A stretch of DNA of 35,289 nucleotides. Origin: Actinomycetes bacterium. GTDB taxonomy: Bacteria; Actinomycetota; Coriobacteriia; Anaerosomatales; Anaerosomataceae. The translations under genes and the position numbers were made by a program. Within the stretch, counting starts at the first letter, position 1. Each line of letters begins with the position of its first letter. The notes beneath the pieces were generated by a model that worked only from the letters and a program-made list of their open reading frames with translations, was not told the DNA's origin and ran no database searches. Below, one piece after another: positions 1-9,212 of the stretch. Location of the stretch: assembly GCA_021373175.1 (NCBI GenBank), contig JAJFTE010000058.1:1-35289 (forward strand), read 5' to 3'.

Positions 1-2
1 GA

Positions 3-3000
3 CTGCGCGAGCTGGGTGGGCGTGTGGAGGCGACCGTTCCGCACCGCTTCCGTGAGGGATACGGGCTCACGTCGGCGTCCATCCAACGGGTGCTCGCCAT
101 GGAGCCGAACCTCGTCGTGACCGTCGACACAGGCGTTTCAGCCAGCGCGGAGGTCGAGCTGCTGCGTGAGCGTGGCGTCGATGTCGTGGTTACCGACCAC
201 CACGAGCCCGGCGGGCTCGTCCCCGTGGGCGTCCCGGTCGCGAATCCGAAGCTTGCGGGGGCAGGCGCGCTCGAGCTGGCGGGCGCGGGGGTGGCGCTCG
301 CGCTCGTGCGCGGGGTCGGCGAAGCGCTCGGCAGCAATGAGGCGTGGAGGTCCCTCACCGATCTGGCCACCCTGGGCACCGTCGCGGACATCGTGCCGCT
401 CACCGGCGCGAATCGGGCGCTTGTCACCGACGGGCTGTCGCGCATGCGGCGCTCGGCCCGAACCGGCATCGCGGCGCTCGCGCGCGTCGCGGGGATCGAG
501 CTTTCGCAGCTCACCGCCGAGAAGATCGCCTTCGGCATGGCGCCGCGCCTCAACGCGGCGGGCAGGATGGCCGATCCAGCGCTTGCCCTCGACCTGCTCG
601 TGGAAACCGATCCGGGCCGCGCGGACGAGTTCGCCCATGCGCTTGACGAGCACAATCGGCTGCGTCAGGCGGCTGAAGGCGACCTCATGGAACTCGCGCT
701 CGCCGAGGCCGAACGCGTGCACCGCGAAGGCGCCCGCGTGCTCGTTCTGGCCGGCGAGGGCTGGCATGAAGGCGTCCGCGGCATCGTCGCTTCGCGGATC
801 GTCTCCCGCTTCGGGATCCCCGCGCTGCTCTTCTGCGTCGAAGACGGCGAGGCGCAGGGCTCCGGGCGCTCGATACCAGGCGTGGACCTGTTCGCGGCGG
901 TCTCCTCGGCGTCCGAGATGCTCACGCGATTCGGCGGCCATGCCGCCGCGGTGGGCGTCACGCTACCGGCGCGCGACCTGGACGCGTTCGCCTCGGCGAT
1001 CGGAACCTGGATGGCGGGCGTGCCCGACGACGCGTTCGTGCGCAGCGTCCGGATCGACGCCGAGGTGCCGCTCGACGGCCTGAACAGCGAACTCGCGGCC
1101 GAGATCTCGCATTTGGAGCCCTTCGGCTTTGGCAATCGGCGTCCGCTGCTCGCCACTCGCGGCGTCTTCCTGAACGGACGGCGCGCGGTTGGGAAGCACA
1201 ACGAGCATCTGAGGTTCACCGCATTCGACGGCGTCGCTTCGGTGCCCGGGATCATGTTCCGCTGTCCCGATGTGGCGGCTCTGGTCTCGACCGAGACGGC
1301 GGTCGATATCGCGTACGAGCTCGACGTCGACACGTGGCAGGGCAGGGAGCGTATCCAGCTTCTTACGCGCGACATCAGGGTGCAGCCAACGCCCGCAGAC
1401 GCACCCGCCGCCGCGCTTGTCGAGGACCTCTTCGCGCGCGCGGACGAGATTCTCGCCCGTGGGGAATACGGCGGCATCGGCGAAGCGGACGCGTTTCACA
1501 CGAAGCTCGTGGGCGTCACCTTCGAGGGACGGCAAGAGGTCGTGGTCAGGCTCGTTCCGGAGACGCCCCTGCGAATCGAGCGACAGCCCGAGAACCCGTT
1601 CGATCCGAATGCGTGCGCGCTCTACGACCCGCTCGGCGCGCAGGTCGGATTCTTCAACCGGCGTCTGGCAGCAGCGCTCGCGCCGTACCTGGATGCCGGT
1701 GTCGGATACGATGTGGCCGTCTCGGACGTGACCGGCGGCGCGGAGGGTGAGAGCCTCGGCGTGAACGTGCTCGTGTCCCGGCACGATGCGATCTCCGACG
1801 ACGGTATCGCGGACAGCGTGGCGCGGTCGTACCGCGCACAGCTCGCCGCTCTGAGCGCGACGCAGCTCGACGCCGCGCTGGTGCGGCATCTGATCGGAGA
1901 CCGGGCGCTTCACGCAGCGCAGCGCGAGGCGCTCGCACATCTCGCCGCGGGCGAGAGCACGCTCGTGGTCATGGCCACCGGACGCGGCAAGTCGCTCATC
2001 TTCCACGTGCATGCGGCACGGATCGCCATCGCACGTGCCGAGGCAAGCGTCTTCGTCTACCCGCTTCGCGCGCTCGTCGCCGATCAGGCGTTCCACCTTC
2101 AGGACGCCTTTGCGGCACTCGGGCTTACGGTTCGCGTCGTCACTGGAGACACCGCGCCCGGCGCACGCGATGACGTCTTCGCCGCGCTTGCGGACGGACG
2201 CGTCGACGTCGTGCTGACGACGCCGGAATTCCTTGAGCATCACGTTGGCAGGTTCGCTGCTTCCGGTCGCGTGCGGTTCGTTGTCGTCGATGAGGCGCAC
2301 CACGTGGGGCTCGCACGAGCGGGTCATCGGCCAGCGTACGCCCGGCTCGATCGCGTGCTCGACGCGCTCGGCGACCCAGTGGTTTGTGCCGTGACCGCGA
2401 CGGCGGACAGCGCCACCGCCCAGACGATTCACGGGGTGCTCGGCACGCGGCGCCTCGTTGTCGACCCGACCATTCGACGGAACCTGGCCCTCGACGACAG
2501 GCGCGCAGCGGGGGACAAGCAGGGGTTCGTCTCGGCACTGGCAGCATCAGGCGACAAGATGATCGTCTACGTGAACTCGAGGGACACGACGGTAGAGCTC
2601 GCACGGCAGCTGAGATCGCGTGTACCCCGTCTGTTACATGCGGTCGCCTTCTACAACGGCGGGATGACGCGCGAATCGAGGCATGCCGTGGAGGGCGCGT
2701 TTCGCGACGGTTCGGTGCGGGTCGTCGTCGCCACGAGCGCTTTTGGTGAAGGCGTGAACATCCCGGACGTGCGCCACGTGGTGCTCTATCATCTCCCGTT
2801 CAGTGCCGTCGAGTTCAACCAGATGTGCGGTCGCGGCGGTCGGGACGGCAGACCGGCCCTCATACATCTGCTCTTCGGCGAGAAGGACGCCCGGATCAAC
2901 ACCCTGGTGCTCGAATCGCTCGCACCTGGCCGAGACGATCTCGCAGCGCTCTACATCGTCCTTCGGGAGAGCGTGCGAGGTCAGGATGCGCCAGCCGAGG

Positions 3001-3338
3001 TAACCAACGCCGAGCTTGCCGAGCAGGTGAAGCGCCGTCGTCCGGAGACCGCTCTCACGGAGAGGGGCGTCTCGACAGGGCTGGGGGTGTTCCGGGAACT
3101 CGGCCTGGTCGTGAGCGAGGGCACCGGGGCGTACCGGCGGTTGAAGCTCATGCCCGCTCCTGAGACCAAGCTCGATCTCACATCATCGGTCAGATACGTG
3201 GAAGGGCTTGAGGAAGTGGCCGAGTTTACCGACTTTAAGATGTGGGCGCTCGAGTCGCTGCCCGAAACGCTGCTTATGCACGTGAACCGTCCGATACTGC
3301 CGCTGGTCGAGGGCGCGCCGGGCGGCGACGTCTCGTAG
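3..3338 (+). CDS. recJ: RecJ exonuclease fused to HIRAN domain and RecQ-like helicase (5' partial)
   Basis: RecJ is the 5'-3' single-strand DNA exonuclease of recombination and mismatch repair. The gene enters from the left edge: the frame is open from base 3 and the first in-frame GTG (24) lies inside the DHH domain, so the true start is outside the window. Counting from that GTG, the DHH motif is at residues 58-60, a motif IV-like GTVADIVPL follows near 118, and the DHHA1 GGH is at 304-306, followed by the RecJ OB region. Then comes a HIRAN-like domain (about 490-575, with PENPFDPNA), and a superfamily 2 helicase: Walker A ATGRGKS (about 651-657), DEAH from 756, TATAD near 790, and CGRGGRDGR near 935. 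The helicase resembles RecQ but shows no RecQ zinc-binding cysteine cluster; the tail looks like a winged helix. Both enzymatic halves keep their key motifs, so each is probably active. Confidence 0.9.
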   Translation: MRELGGRVEATVPHRFREGYGLTSASIQRVLAMEPNLVVTVDTGVSASAEVELLRERGVDVVVTDHHEPGGLVPVGVPVANPKLAGAGALELAGAGVALALVRGVGEALGSNEAWRSLTDLATLGTVADIVPLTGANRALVTDGLSRMRRSARTGIAALARVAGIELSQLTAEKIAFGMAPRLNAAGRMADPALALDLLVETDPGRADEFAHALDEHNRLRQAAEGDLMELALAEAERVHREGARVLVLAGEGWHEGVRGIVASRIVSRFGIPALLFCVEDGEAQGSGRSIPGVDLFAAVSSASEMLTRFGGHAAAVGVTLPARDLDAFASAIGTWMAGVPDDAFVRSVRIDAEVPLDGLNSELAAEISHLEPFGFGNRRPLLATRGVFLNGRRAVGKHNEHLRFTAFDGVASVPGIMFRCPDVAALVSTETAVDIAYELDVDTWQGRERIQLLTRDIRVQPTPADAPAAALVEDLFARADEILARGEYGGIGEADAFHTKLVGVTFEGRQEVVVRLVPETPLRIERQPENPFDPNACALYDPLGAQVGFFNRRLAAALAPYLDAGVGYDVAVSDVTGGAEGESLGVNVLVSRHDAISDDGIADSVARSYRAQLAALSATQLDAALVRHLIGDRALHAAQREALAHLAAGESTLVVMATGRGKSLIFHVHAARIAIARAEASVFVYPLRALVADQAFHLQDAFAALGLTVRVVTGDTAPGARDDVFAALADGRVDVVLTTPEFLEHHVGRFAASGRVRFVVVDEAHHVGLARAGHRPAYARLDRVLDALGDPVVCAVTATADSATAQTIHGVLGTRRLVVDPTIRRNLALDDRRAAGDKQGFVSALAASGDKMIVYVNSRDTTVELARQLRSRVPRLLHAVAFYNGGMTRESRHAVEGAFRDGSVRVVVATSAFGEGVNIPDVRHVVLYHLPFSAVEFNQMCGRGGRDGRPALIHLLFGEKDARINTLVLESLAPGRDDLAALYIVLRESVRGQDAPAEVTNAELAEQVKRRRPETALTERGVSTGLGVFRELGLVVSEGTGAYRRLKLMPAPETKLDLTSSVRYVEGLEEVAEFTDFKMWALESLPETLLMHVNRPILPLVEGAPGGDVS

Positions 3339-3354
3339 CCGGCGGCGTTCGGTG

Positions 3355-3383
3355 TTGTGGCTTCAGACGGCGAAATGTATTCT
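3355..3383 (+). promoter_or_regulatory. Candidate housekeeping promoter for the secreted nidogen-domain protein
   Basis: The -35 element TTGTGG (3355-3360) is followed after exactly 17 bases by the -10 element TATTCT (3378-3383) in the gap after recJ. Just downstream, CCGCT-CAGT-AGCGG (3392-3405) is a perfect 5-bp hairpin that would lie in the 5' leader, ahead of the GGAGAGG ribosome site at 3420-3426. The hexamers match the consensus only moderately. Confidence 0.4.
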
Positions 3384-3430
3384 CGGCTGTACCGCTCAGT
3401 AGCGGACGAGGCACCGGACGGAGAGGCAGT

Positions 3431-6247
3431 GTGAGGCGTACAAGCAGAGCTCGCGCAGGCACTGGCGACGTTCTTGGTGCTACGGCGGTCCATCTGACCC
3501 CGCGCCTGGCGTTCGCGGTCTTGGCGTGCCTCGTCGCGGTCGTGGTTGCGCCAGCCCGCGCACATGCTGCCGGCCCGAACGCGATCCTCACCCCCACCGG
3601 CTACGACACCAATGCGGTGGCACGCGCTGATGACACCGCCAATCAGGTCGTCGGGCTGCCGTTCAGCATGAACTGGAATGGGACGTCGTACGATCAGATC
3701 TACATCAACATGAACGGCAACTGCACATTCGGTTCAGGGTACACGGGCTACAATCCTTCGACCGGTCTCAGCGCGCTTGGACGCGACATCATGGCGCCGT
3801 TGTGGGCAGACGTCGACACACGCAACACATCCATGGGGCAGGTGACATACAGCAACATCACGTCGGGTAACGTGCCCCGTGTGGACGGTCATCTTGCGTT
3901 CTTCGTGAACTGGATCAATGTCGGACGGTACAACTCCTCCACTGCGGGCAACACGCAAACGAACTCCTTCCAGCTTGTGATCGTGGACCGTTCCGACACG
4001 GGCGCCGGCAACTTCGACTTCATCTTCAACTACGACGCGATCACCTGGGACATCGCGACGGCGGCCTCGAGCACGCGTGCGCGGGTCGGGTGGGGTCGCT
4101 CGGACGGCAGCGCGTACGAGCTTCCGGGATCGGGGAGCGCACAGGGCAGCGCGAGCACCCTGCTGGACTCGTCGCCGTCGGCCACCTCCCTGATCCAGAA
4201 TCTCATCAACGACGAGGATCAGCTTGGCCGCTACGTGTGGGAAGTGCGGCAAGGTGTCGCCCCGAACATCCCCCCTTCGATCACGGTCGTCAACCGCGTG
4301 CTCGAGGGGAACATGCCGAATGCTTACGTCGGCTATACCGGCGCGGGTGACGTGACCGCTGCTGATGTGGATGGCAGCATCCTGAGCCTCACGAGCGACC
4401 TCCCAGGCGTCCTTCCGGTGGGCGTCACTATGGCAACGTGGATCGCAACAGACGATGGGGGCGGCGTCAGCACGAAGACGCAGCCGGTGACGGTCACCGA
4501 CTCGGTGGCGCCGAGTCTTCCAACGCTCTCGAGCCCCACGCACACGACGGGCGTTTGGTCGAGCATCGGTATGGTGACCGTCAACTCGACGACTTCGACC
4601 GACACGTGCACGGGCGTTGCGGGTGCATCGTACGTCTGGAGCCGAAACGCCCCTGGCGCTCCGGACGCCGTGCTCGACCCTTCAACGATCGCGACGGTGA
4701 CGACGAGCGTCACCACGACGGCGAACGCGATGCTGGAAGACCAGGCGTTCGCGGACAACGTGTGGCCCTCCGACTGGACGCGGGTCCTGATCGCCAATGG
4801 CGGTGACCCGCTCACGTTCGTGCGCAGCCAGAGCGCGCATGCGAGCGCCGACTACGCAGCCGAGCTGTGGACCGACGCGCGCAACGCGCGCCGAACGATG
4901 GGATTCTACAAGGACTTCGACATCGCCGGACTCAGCTCGCTTGTGCTCTCGTACGCGGACTACACCACCGGCCTTGACGCAGGCAGTGACTACATGCGGC
5001 TTGAATACTCGCTCACCGGCGGCGCCACGTGGGTCTCGCTTCGCAACGTCTCGACGAATGCAGGGTGGACGGCGCGCTCGTTCGCCTTGCCCACGGGCAC
5101 GACGCTGCGGGTGCGTTTCAGCGGCTCGGTGGACCGGACGAACGAGTTCTGCGACTGGGACAACATATCGATCACGGGCATCAGAACGACCACGACCACG
5201 CTTTCGAACACCACGTGCGCCGTCGGATCCACGACGGCGCTCGCGGATGGCACGTGGTACTTCAGCCTGCGTACGCTGGACCGGGCCGGGAATGGGACGG
5301 CATCGAGGAACTTCGGTCCGGTACTCATCGACCAGGTTCCGCCGGTCACCACCAGTGATGCGCCGACTACCTGGCAGAATGCGAACGTTCTCGTCTCTGT
5401 GACGGCGACCGACGCCGGTCAGGTCGTCGCCACTACGTACAAACTCAACGGCGGCGCCAACACCCCATATAGCGCACCGATCCTTCTAAGTGCCGAGGGG
5501 ACGTCGACGCTCCTCTTCTGGTCGGTAGACGCCGCCGGGCATGTCGAGACGACGAAGACCGCTACGGTCCGCATTGACAAGAGCACTCCGACGGTTCCTG
5601 CCACCGTCACGGCGAGCGCGCTCAGCACGACGAGCGCGGAAGTGACGTGGGCAGCTTCGAGCGATGCTATCTCGGGCGTTGCCCGGTACGACATCTATCG
5701 TGACGGTGTGATCGTCGGCACGTCCGTGTCCACGGTGTTCATGGAGACCGGGCTGAACGCGGGCCAGACATACGTCTACACGGTGCGAGCGGTCGACGGT
5801 GCAGGCAACGCTTCAGCGCAGGCGCCCCCCGTCTCGCTGTTGATGCCGCTTTCGCAGCTGTGGATGTCCGTGAGCCAGGACGTGGTGGCGATGAGCGGCA
5901 TCACGCCGGGCGTGGCATCGACCGTCACAAGCGCGACGACGGTCTCGATCGGAGGAATCGGCGCACGTGGCTACGACTTGACGTGTTCGGCTCCGGACTT
6001 CGCGAACACAGACGCGCTTTCACCGACGCCAACGTTCCCGATAGGTGCCATGTCGTTCGTGACCCACGGCAAGGTCGAGGCGTCGAGCCGGGCGTTCTCG
6101 GTCTCGCCGGTCCTTGTCGACTCGGCAATGGGGACAGCGACGCAGTGGAAGTACGACTACACGCTCGATTTCACGGTGGTGGTTCCTCTCGCGAACGAGC
6201 CGGGCACGTATACTACGACTATCACGTATACGTTCGTGCCGAAGTAG
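3431..6247 (+). CDS. Secreted multidomain surface protein with nidogen-like (NIDO) domain
   Basis: This is a probable exported adhesion or matrix-type protein of 938 residues; its ligand is unknown. I chose the GTG at 3431 because GGAGAGG (3420-3426) precedes it and it gives an Arg-rich N-terminus plus a hydrophobic signal segment ending in AHA. Longer in-frame starts would overlap recJ. Residues about 50-275 match the NIDO pattern (NMNGNCTFG, IMAPLWADVDTR, FIFNYDAITWD). Next is a HYR/Ig-like segment, then an Ig-like domain that seems to be interrupted by a jelly-roll segment similar to MAM domains (about 434-585). A further Ig-like repeat, a fibronectin III-like domain (about 720-805) and a beta-rich tail ending TYTTTITYTFVPK follow, the last recalling WxL-type domains. 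I see no LPXTG or C-terminal membrane anchor, so it may be released or bound non-covalently. Confidence 0.8.
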   Translation: MRRTSRARAGTGDVLGATAVHLTPRLAFAVLACLVAVVVAPARAHAAGPNAILTPTGYDTNAVARADDTANQVVGLPFSMNWNGTSYDQIYINMNGNCTFGSGYTGYNPSTGLSALGRDIMAPLWADVDTRNTSMGQVTYSNITSGNVPRVDGHLAFFVNWINVGRYNSSTAGNTQTNSFQLVIVDRSDTGAGNFDFIFNYDAITWDIATAASSTRARVGWGRSDGSAYELPGSGSAQGSASTLLDSSPSATSLIQNLINDEDQLGRYVWEVRQGVAPNIPPSITVVNRVLEGNMPNAYVGYTGAGDVTAADVDGSILSLTSDLPGVLPVGVTMATWIATDDGGGVSTKTQPVTVTDSVAPSLPTLSSPTHTTGVWSSIGMVTVNSTTSTDTCTGVAGASYVWSRNAPGAPDAVLDPSTIATVTTSVTTTANAMLEDQAFADNVWPSDWTRVLIANGGDPLTFVRSQSAHASADYAAELWTDARNARRTMGFYKDFDIAGLSSLVLSYADYTTGLDAGSDYMRLEYSLTGGATWVSLRNVSTNAGWTARSFALPTGTTLRVRFSGSVDRTNEFCDWDNISITGIRTTTTTLSNTTCAVGSTTALADGTWYFSLRTLDRAGNGTASRNFGPVLIDQVPPVTTSDAPTTWQNANVLVSVTATDAGQVVATTYKLNGGANTPYSAPILLSAEGTSTLLFWSVDAAGHVETTKTATVRIDKSTPTVPATVTASALSTTSAEVTWAASSDAISGVARYDIYRDGVIVGTSVSTVFMETGLNAGQTYVYTVRAVDGAGNASAQAPPVSLLMPLSQLWMSVSQDVVAMSGITPGVASTVTSATTVSIGGIGARGYDLTCSAPDFANTDALSPTPTFPIGAMSFVTHGKVEASSRAFSVSPVLVDSAMGTATQWKYDYTLDFTVVVPLANEPGTYTTTITYTFVPK

Positions 6248-6301
6248 GGTCCGGTCACGCCGGTCAATCCACTGAGGCGGCCCGACGCTCAAAGGACCGC
6301 G

Positions 6302-8518
6302 ATGTCCGCAACGCTCGAAGGTATCGAAGCACAGCTCAAGACGTACAACCCCCTGGCTGACACGAGCGGCCTTGAGGAAGCGTACGCGTTTGCGCTAGAG
6401 AAGCACGCAGGCGTGATGCGAAAGTCCGGAGAGCCGTACATCAGCCATCCGCTCGAGGTCGCGATGATCCTCGCCGAGCTCAACCTCGATACCGTGACGC
6501 TGCAGGCGGCGCTGTTGCACGATGTCGTCGAGGACAGTGGCGTTTCTCTCAAAGAGATCAAGGATCGCTTCGGCCCCGAGGTCGCGGCGCTCGTCGACGG
6601 CGTCACAAAGCTCGGCCGCATCAAGTTCGACTCGCTGGCCGAGGCGCAAAGCCAGAATCTGCGCAAGATGCTGATAGCGATGGCCAAAGACATCCGCGTC
6701 ATCCTCATCAAGCTTGCGGATCGGCTGCACAATATGCGCACGCTGGCCGCGCTTGATTCCGAGAAGCGTCGCCAAAAAGCCATCGAAACCATGGAGATCT
6801 ACGCGCCGCTCGCGAATCGCCTCGGCATCTCGCAGATGAAGTGGGAGCTCGAAGATCTTGCGTTCTTCTATCTGGAGCCGAAGAAGTTCAACCAGATGCA
6901 GCGGATGGTCGCGGAGAGCCGTGCGGCGCGCGAGGCGTATCTGGAGCAGGTCATCGAGCAGCTGACGACGGAACTCGAAGCGGTGGGGATCCATTCCGAG
7001 ATCTCCGGCCGCCCGAAGCACCTCTACAGCATCTATCAGAAGATGACGCAGCGCGGCAAGGACTTCTCGGAGATCTACGACCTGATCGCCCTGCGTGTGA
7101 TCGTGGAGTCGGTGAAGGACGTCTACGGTGCTCTGGGAACCGTCCACAGCATCTGGAAGCCGATGCCCGGTCGATTCAAAGACTACGTGGCGATGCCCAA
7201 GTTCAACATGTACCAGTCGCTGCACACGACCGTCATCGGTCCTGCGGGCCGGCCGCTTGAGATCCAGATACGCACCGAGGAGATGCATCGAACGGCCGAG
7301 TACGGCATCGCCGCGCACTGGCGGTACAAAGAGGGCGGGCGTACGGACGAGGCGTTTGACGAACGTCTGGCATGGCTTCGTCAGATGCTCGAGTGGCAGA
7401 CGGAGCTCAAGGACCCGCGCGAGTTCATGGAAGCGCTCAAGATCGACCTGTTCGAGGACGAGGTGTTCGTCTTCACGCCGAAAGGCGACGTGGTCTCCCT
7501 GCGTCGTGGTTCGACGCCTATAGACTTCGCATATGCGATCCACACCGAGGTCGGCCATCACTGCGTGGGAGCGAAGGTCAACGGGTCGATCGTGCCGCTC
7601 AGCTACGAGCTGCGGATGGGCGACCGCGTGGAGATCCTCACCTCGAAGACGGGTACGCCGTCACGCGATTGGCTGAACATCGTCAAGACGTCCTCGGCAC
7701 GCAGCAAGATCCGGTCATTCTTCTCCAAGATCAACCGGGAGGACGATCTGCAGTCCGGCCGGGATGAACTGCTGAAGGCCCTGCGCAAGAACGGGCTCGG
7801 TCTGGGCAGCCAGGGTGTGCCTAAGGCGCTTGACGCGGTCGCGAAAGAGATGAACCTTCAGGCTGCCGACGACCTGCTTGCCGCTATCGGCGGCGGGAAA
7901 GCAAGCGCGAAGCAGGTCGTCACGAAGCTGATCAAGCACCTCTCGGCGGCTACAGGCACACGCGTGAAGGCCGAGGAAGAGGCCAAGGCGTTCTTGCCGA
8001 CGACCCCGATGATCGCGCCCCGGTCGAAGCGCCGCAAGAGCGGTGGCGGTGTGCGCGTGGTCGGCTTGGATGAGGTGCTCGTGAGACTGAGCCGCTGCTG
8101 CAACCCGGTTCCCGGCGATGAGATCGTGGGCTTCGTGACTCGCGGGCGCGGCGTGTCTGTCCACCGCCGCGACTGCCCGAACGCAAAGGAGCTGTTGTCG
8201 CAACCGGAGCGCATCATCGATGTCGAATGGGACACCGGCAGCGCATCCACGTACCAGGTCGAGATCGTTCTGGAGGCGCTCGATCGCACGCGACTGCTGC
8301 AAGATGTTTCCATCGTGCTTGCTGACGCCGGGGCCAATGTGCTCTCCGCGTCAGTCTCGACCGATCGGCAGGGGATCGCGACGATGCGTTTCCTGCTGGA
8401 ACTCGGCAGCATGGACCAGCTCACGAAGGTGCTGCACGCCGTCAAGGGCATCAGCGGGGTATTCGAGGCGCGGCGGTCGATGCCCGATGCCGGTCCTCGC
8501 GAGGAGGGTAGGACGTGA
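6302..8518 (+). CDS. relA: Bifunctional (p)ppGpp synthetase/hydrolase Rel
   Basis: Makes and degrades the stringent-response alarmone (p)ppGpp in the cytoplasm in response to uncharged tRNA on ribosomes. The 738-residue length is normal for a long RSH enzyme. The hydrolase HD motif is intact (LLHDVVEDSG, H73-D74). The synthetase domain carries RPKHLYSIYQKM (about 237-248), the RFKDY segment typical of bifunctional enzymes, and YQSLH (about 304-308). A TGS domain, a conserved Cys-Cys zinc-finger region (C599-C600 in SRCCNPVPGD) and a C-terminal ACT domain follow. The ATG start is preceded by AAAGGA. Its GTGA overlap with the next gene shows cotranscription. The recJ, relA, hisS, aspS order is the one seen in Bacillus. 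Confidence 0.96.
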   Translation: MSATLEGIEAQLKTYNPLADTSGLEEAYAFALEKHAGVMRKSGEPYISHPLEVAMILAELNLDTVTLQAALLHDVVEDSGVSLKEIKDRFGPEVAALVDGVTKLGRIKFDSLAEAQSQNLRKMLIAMAKDIRVILIKLADRLHNMRTLAALDSEKRRQKAIETMEIYAPLANRLGISQMKWELEDLAFFYLEPKKFNQMQRMVAESRAAREAYLEQVIEQLTTELEAVGIHSEISGRPKHLYSIYQKMTQRGKDFSEIYDLIALRVIVESVKDVYGALGTVHSIWKPMPGRFKDYVAMPKFNMYQSLHTTVIGPAGRPLEIQIRTEEMHRTAEYGIAAHWRYKEGGRTDEAFDERLAWLRQMLEWQTELKDPREFMEALKIDLFEDEVFVFTPKGDVVSLRRGSTPIDFAYAIHTEVGHHCVGAKVNGSIVPLSYELRMGDRVEILTSKTGTPSRDWLNIVKTSSARSKIRSFFSKINREDDLQSGRDELLKALRKNGLGLGSQGVPKALDAVAKEMNLQAADDLLAAIGGGKASAKQVVTKLIKHLSAATGTRVKAEEEAKAFLPTTPMIAPRSKRRKSGGGVRVVGLDEVLVRLSRCCNPVPGDEIVGFVTRGRGVSVHRRDCPNAKELLSQPERIIDVEWDTGSASTYQVEIVLEALDRTRLLQDVSIVLADAGANVLSASVSTDRQGIATMRFLLELGSMDQLTKVLHAVKGISGVFEARRSMPDAGPREEGRT

Positions 8519-9132
8519 ACATAGAGCGTCTTGTTCTGGGCGCGCTCGATACGAACTGCTTCCTTGTGGCCGACGACGCCGATGGTCCGCTGGTCGTCGT
8601 GGATCCCGCGGCCGAGGCGGACCAGCTGCTTGCTGCCATCGATTCGCGTTCGGTCGAGGCGGTCGTGCTCACGCACGGGCACTTCGACCATCTCGGTGCC
8701 GCGCGCGAGGTGCTTATGGCCACCGGCGCCCCGCTCCTCGTCCACGAGGCAGATGCTGCCGCGATCACGACCGCCGAGGGTTCCGGCGGTGCGGTCTTCG
8801 GGTTCGACTATGCCTCGCCGGGTGCGGACCGGCTGCTTCATGACGGCGACGAGATCGTGGCGGGTGAGCTCCGGCTGACCGTGCTCCACACACCAGGTCA
8901 CACGCCGGGCAGCGTCTGTCTGCTTGGCGGAGGTCACCTGTTCGCTGGCGACACGCTGTTCGCCGGGAGCGTCGGGCGCACCGATTTCCCGGGTGGCGAT
9001 TCTGAGGCTATGCGACGTTCTGTCGTGCGCCTGTCGCAGCTGCCGGACGAGACGCGCGTTCATTGCGGCCACGGACCGGACACGTCGATCGGCCGCGAGC
9101 GACGTGTGAACCCGTTCTTCCCACGGGCCTGA
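8515..9132 (+). CDS. Metallo-beta-lactamase-fold hydrolase (glyoxalase II-like)
   Basis: A 205-residue soluble metallohydrolase of the glyoxalase II/YcbL group; the physiological substrate cannot be read from the sequence. All metal ligands are visible: the HxHxDH motif at H54, H56, D58, H59, the GH of HTPGHTPG (H129), the aspartate of FAGDTLF (D146) and a late histidine in HCGHG (H183 or H186). The GTG start overlaps the rel stop codon by four bases, so the two are translationally coupled. The same neighbour between relA and hisS is common in Firmicutes and Actinobacteria. Confidence 0.9.
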   Translation: MNIERLVLGALDTNCFLVADDADGPLVVVDPAAEADQLLAAIDSRSVEAVVLTHGHFDHLGAAREVLMATGAPLLVHEADAAAITTAEGSGGAVFGFDYASPGADRLLHDGDEIVAGELRLTVLHTPGHTPGSVCLLGGGHLFAGDTLFAGSVGRTDFPGGDSEAMRRSVVRLSQLPDETRVHCGHGPDTSIGRERRVNPFFPRA

Positions 9133-9147
9133 TCCCGGCGCGCAGGG

Positions 9148-9176
9148 TTGGTCGTGCTGTACGCTTGGCGTATAGT
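9148..9176 (+). promoter_or_regulatory. Candidate housekeeping promoter for hisS-aspS
   Basis: TTGGTC (9148-9153) and TATAGT (9171-9176) are separated by 17 bases and lie 37 bases before the hisS start. The gap is too short for a T-box leader. The match to a sigma-70-type promoter is good for such GC-rich DNA. Confidence 0.5.
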
Positions 9177-9212
9177 TCTTTCGCCGCACGAAACCATTCT
9201 GGAAGGTCCCTG

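Noticed and set aside
3242-3430. Longer N-terminus for the nidogen-domain protein starting inside recJ
   Set aside because: It would overlap recJ by about 97 bases, lacks a ribosome site and hides the signal peptide; GTG 3431 has GGAGAGG and gives a normal export signal.
9063-9212. Longer N-terminus for hisS
   Set aside because: It overlaps the upstream hydrolase gene and has no HisRS character; ATG 9213 has GGAAGG at good spacing and a candidate promoter lies within the extension.
9133-9212. T-box leader before hisS, aspS or alaS
   Set aside because: The gaps are 80, 30 and 0 bases, too short for a T-box, and no T-box motif is seen.
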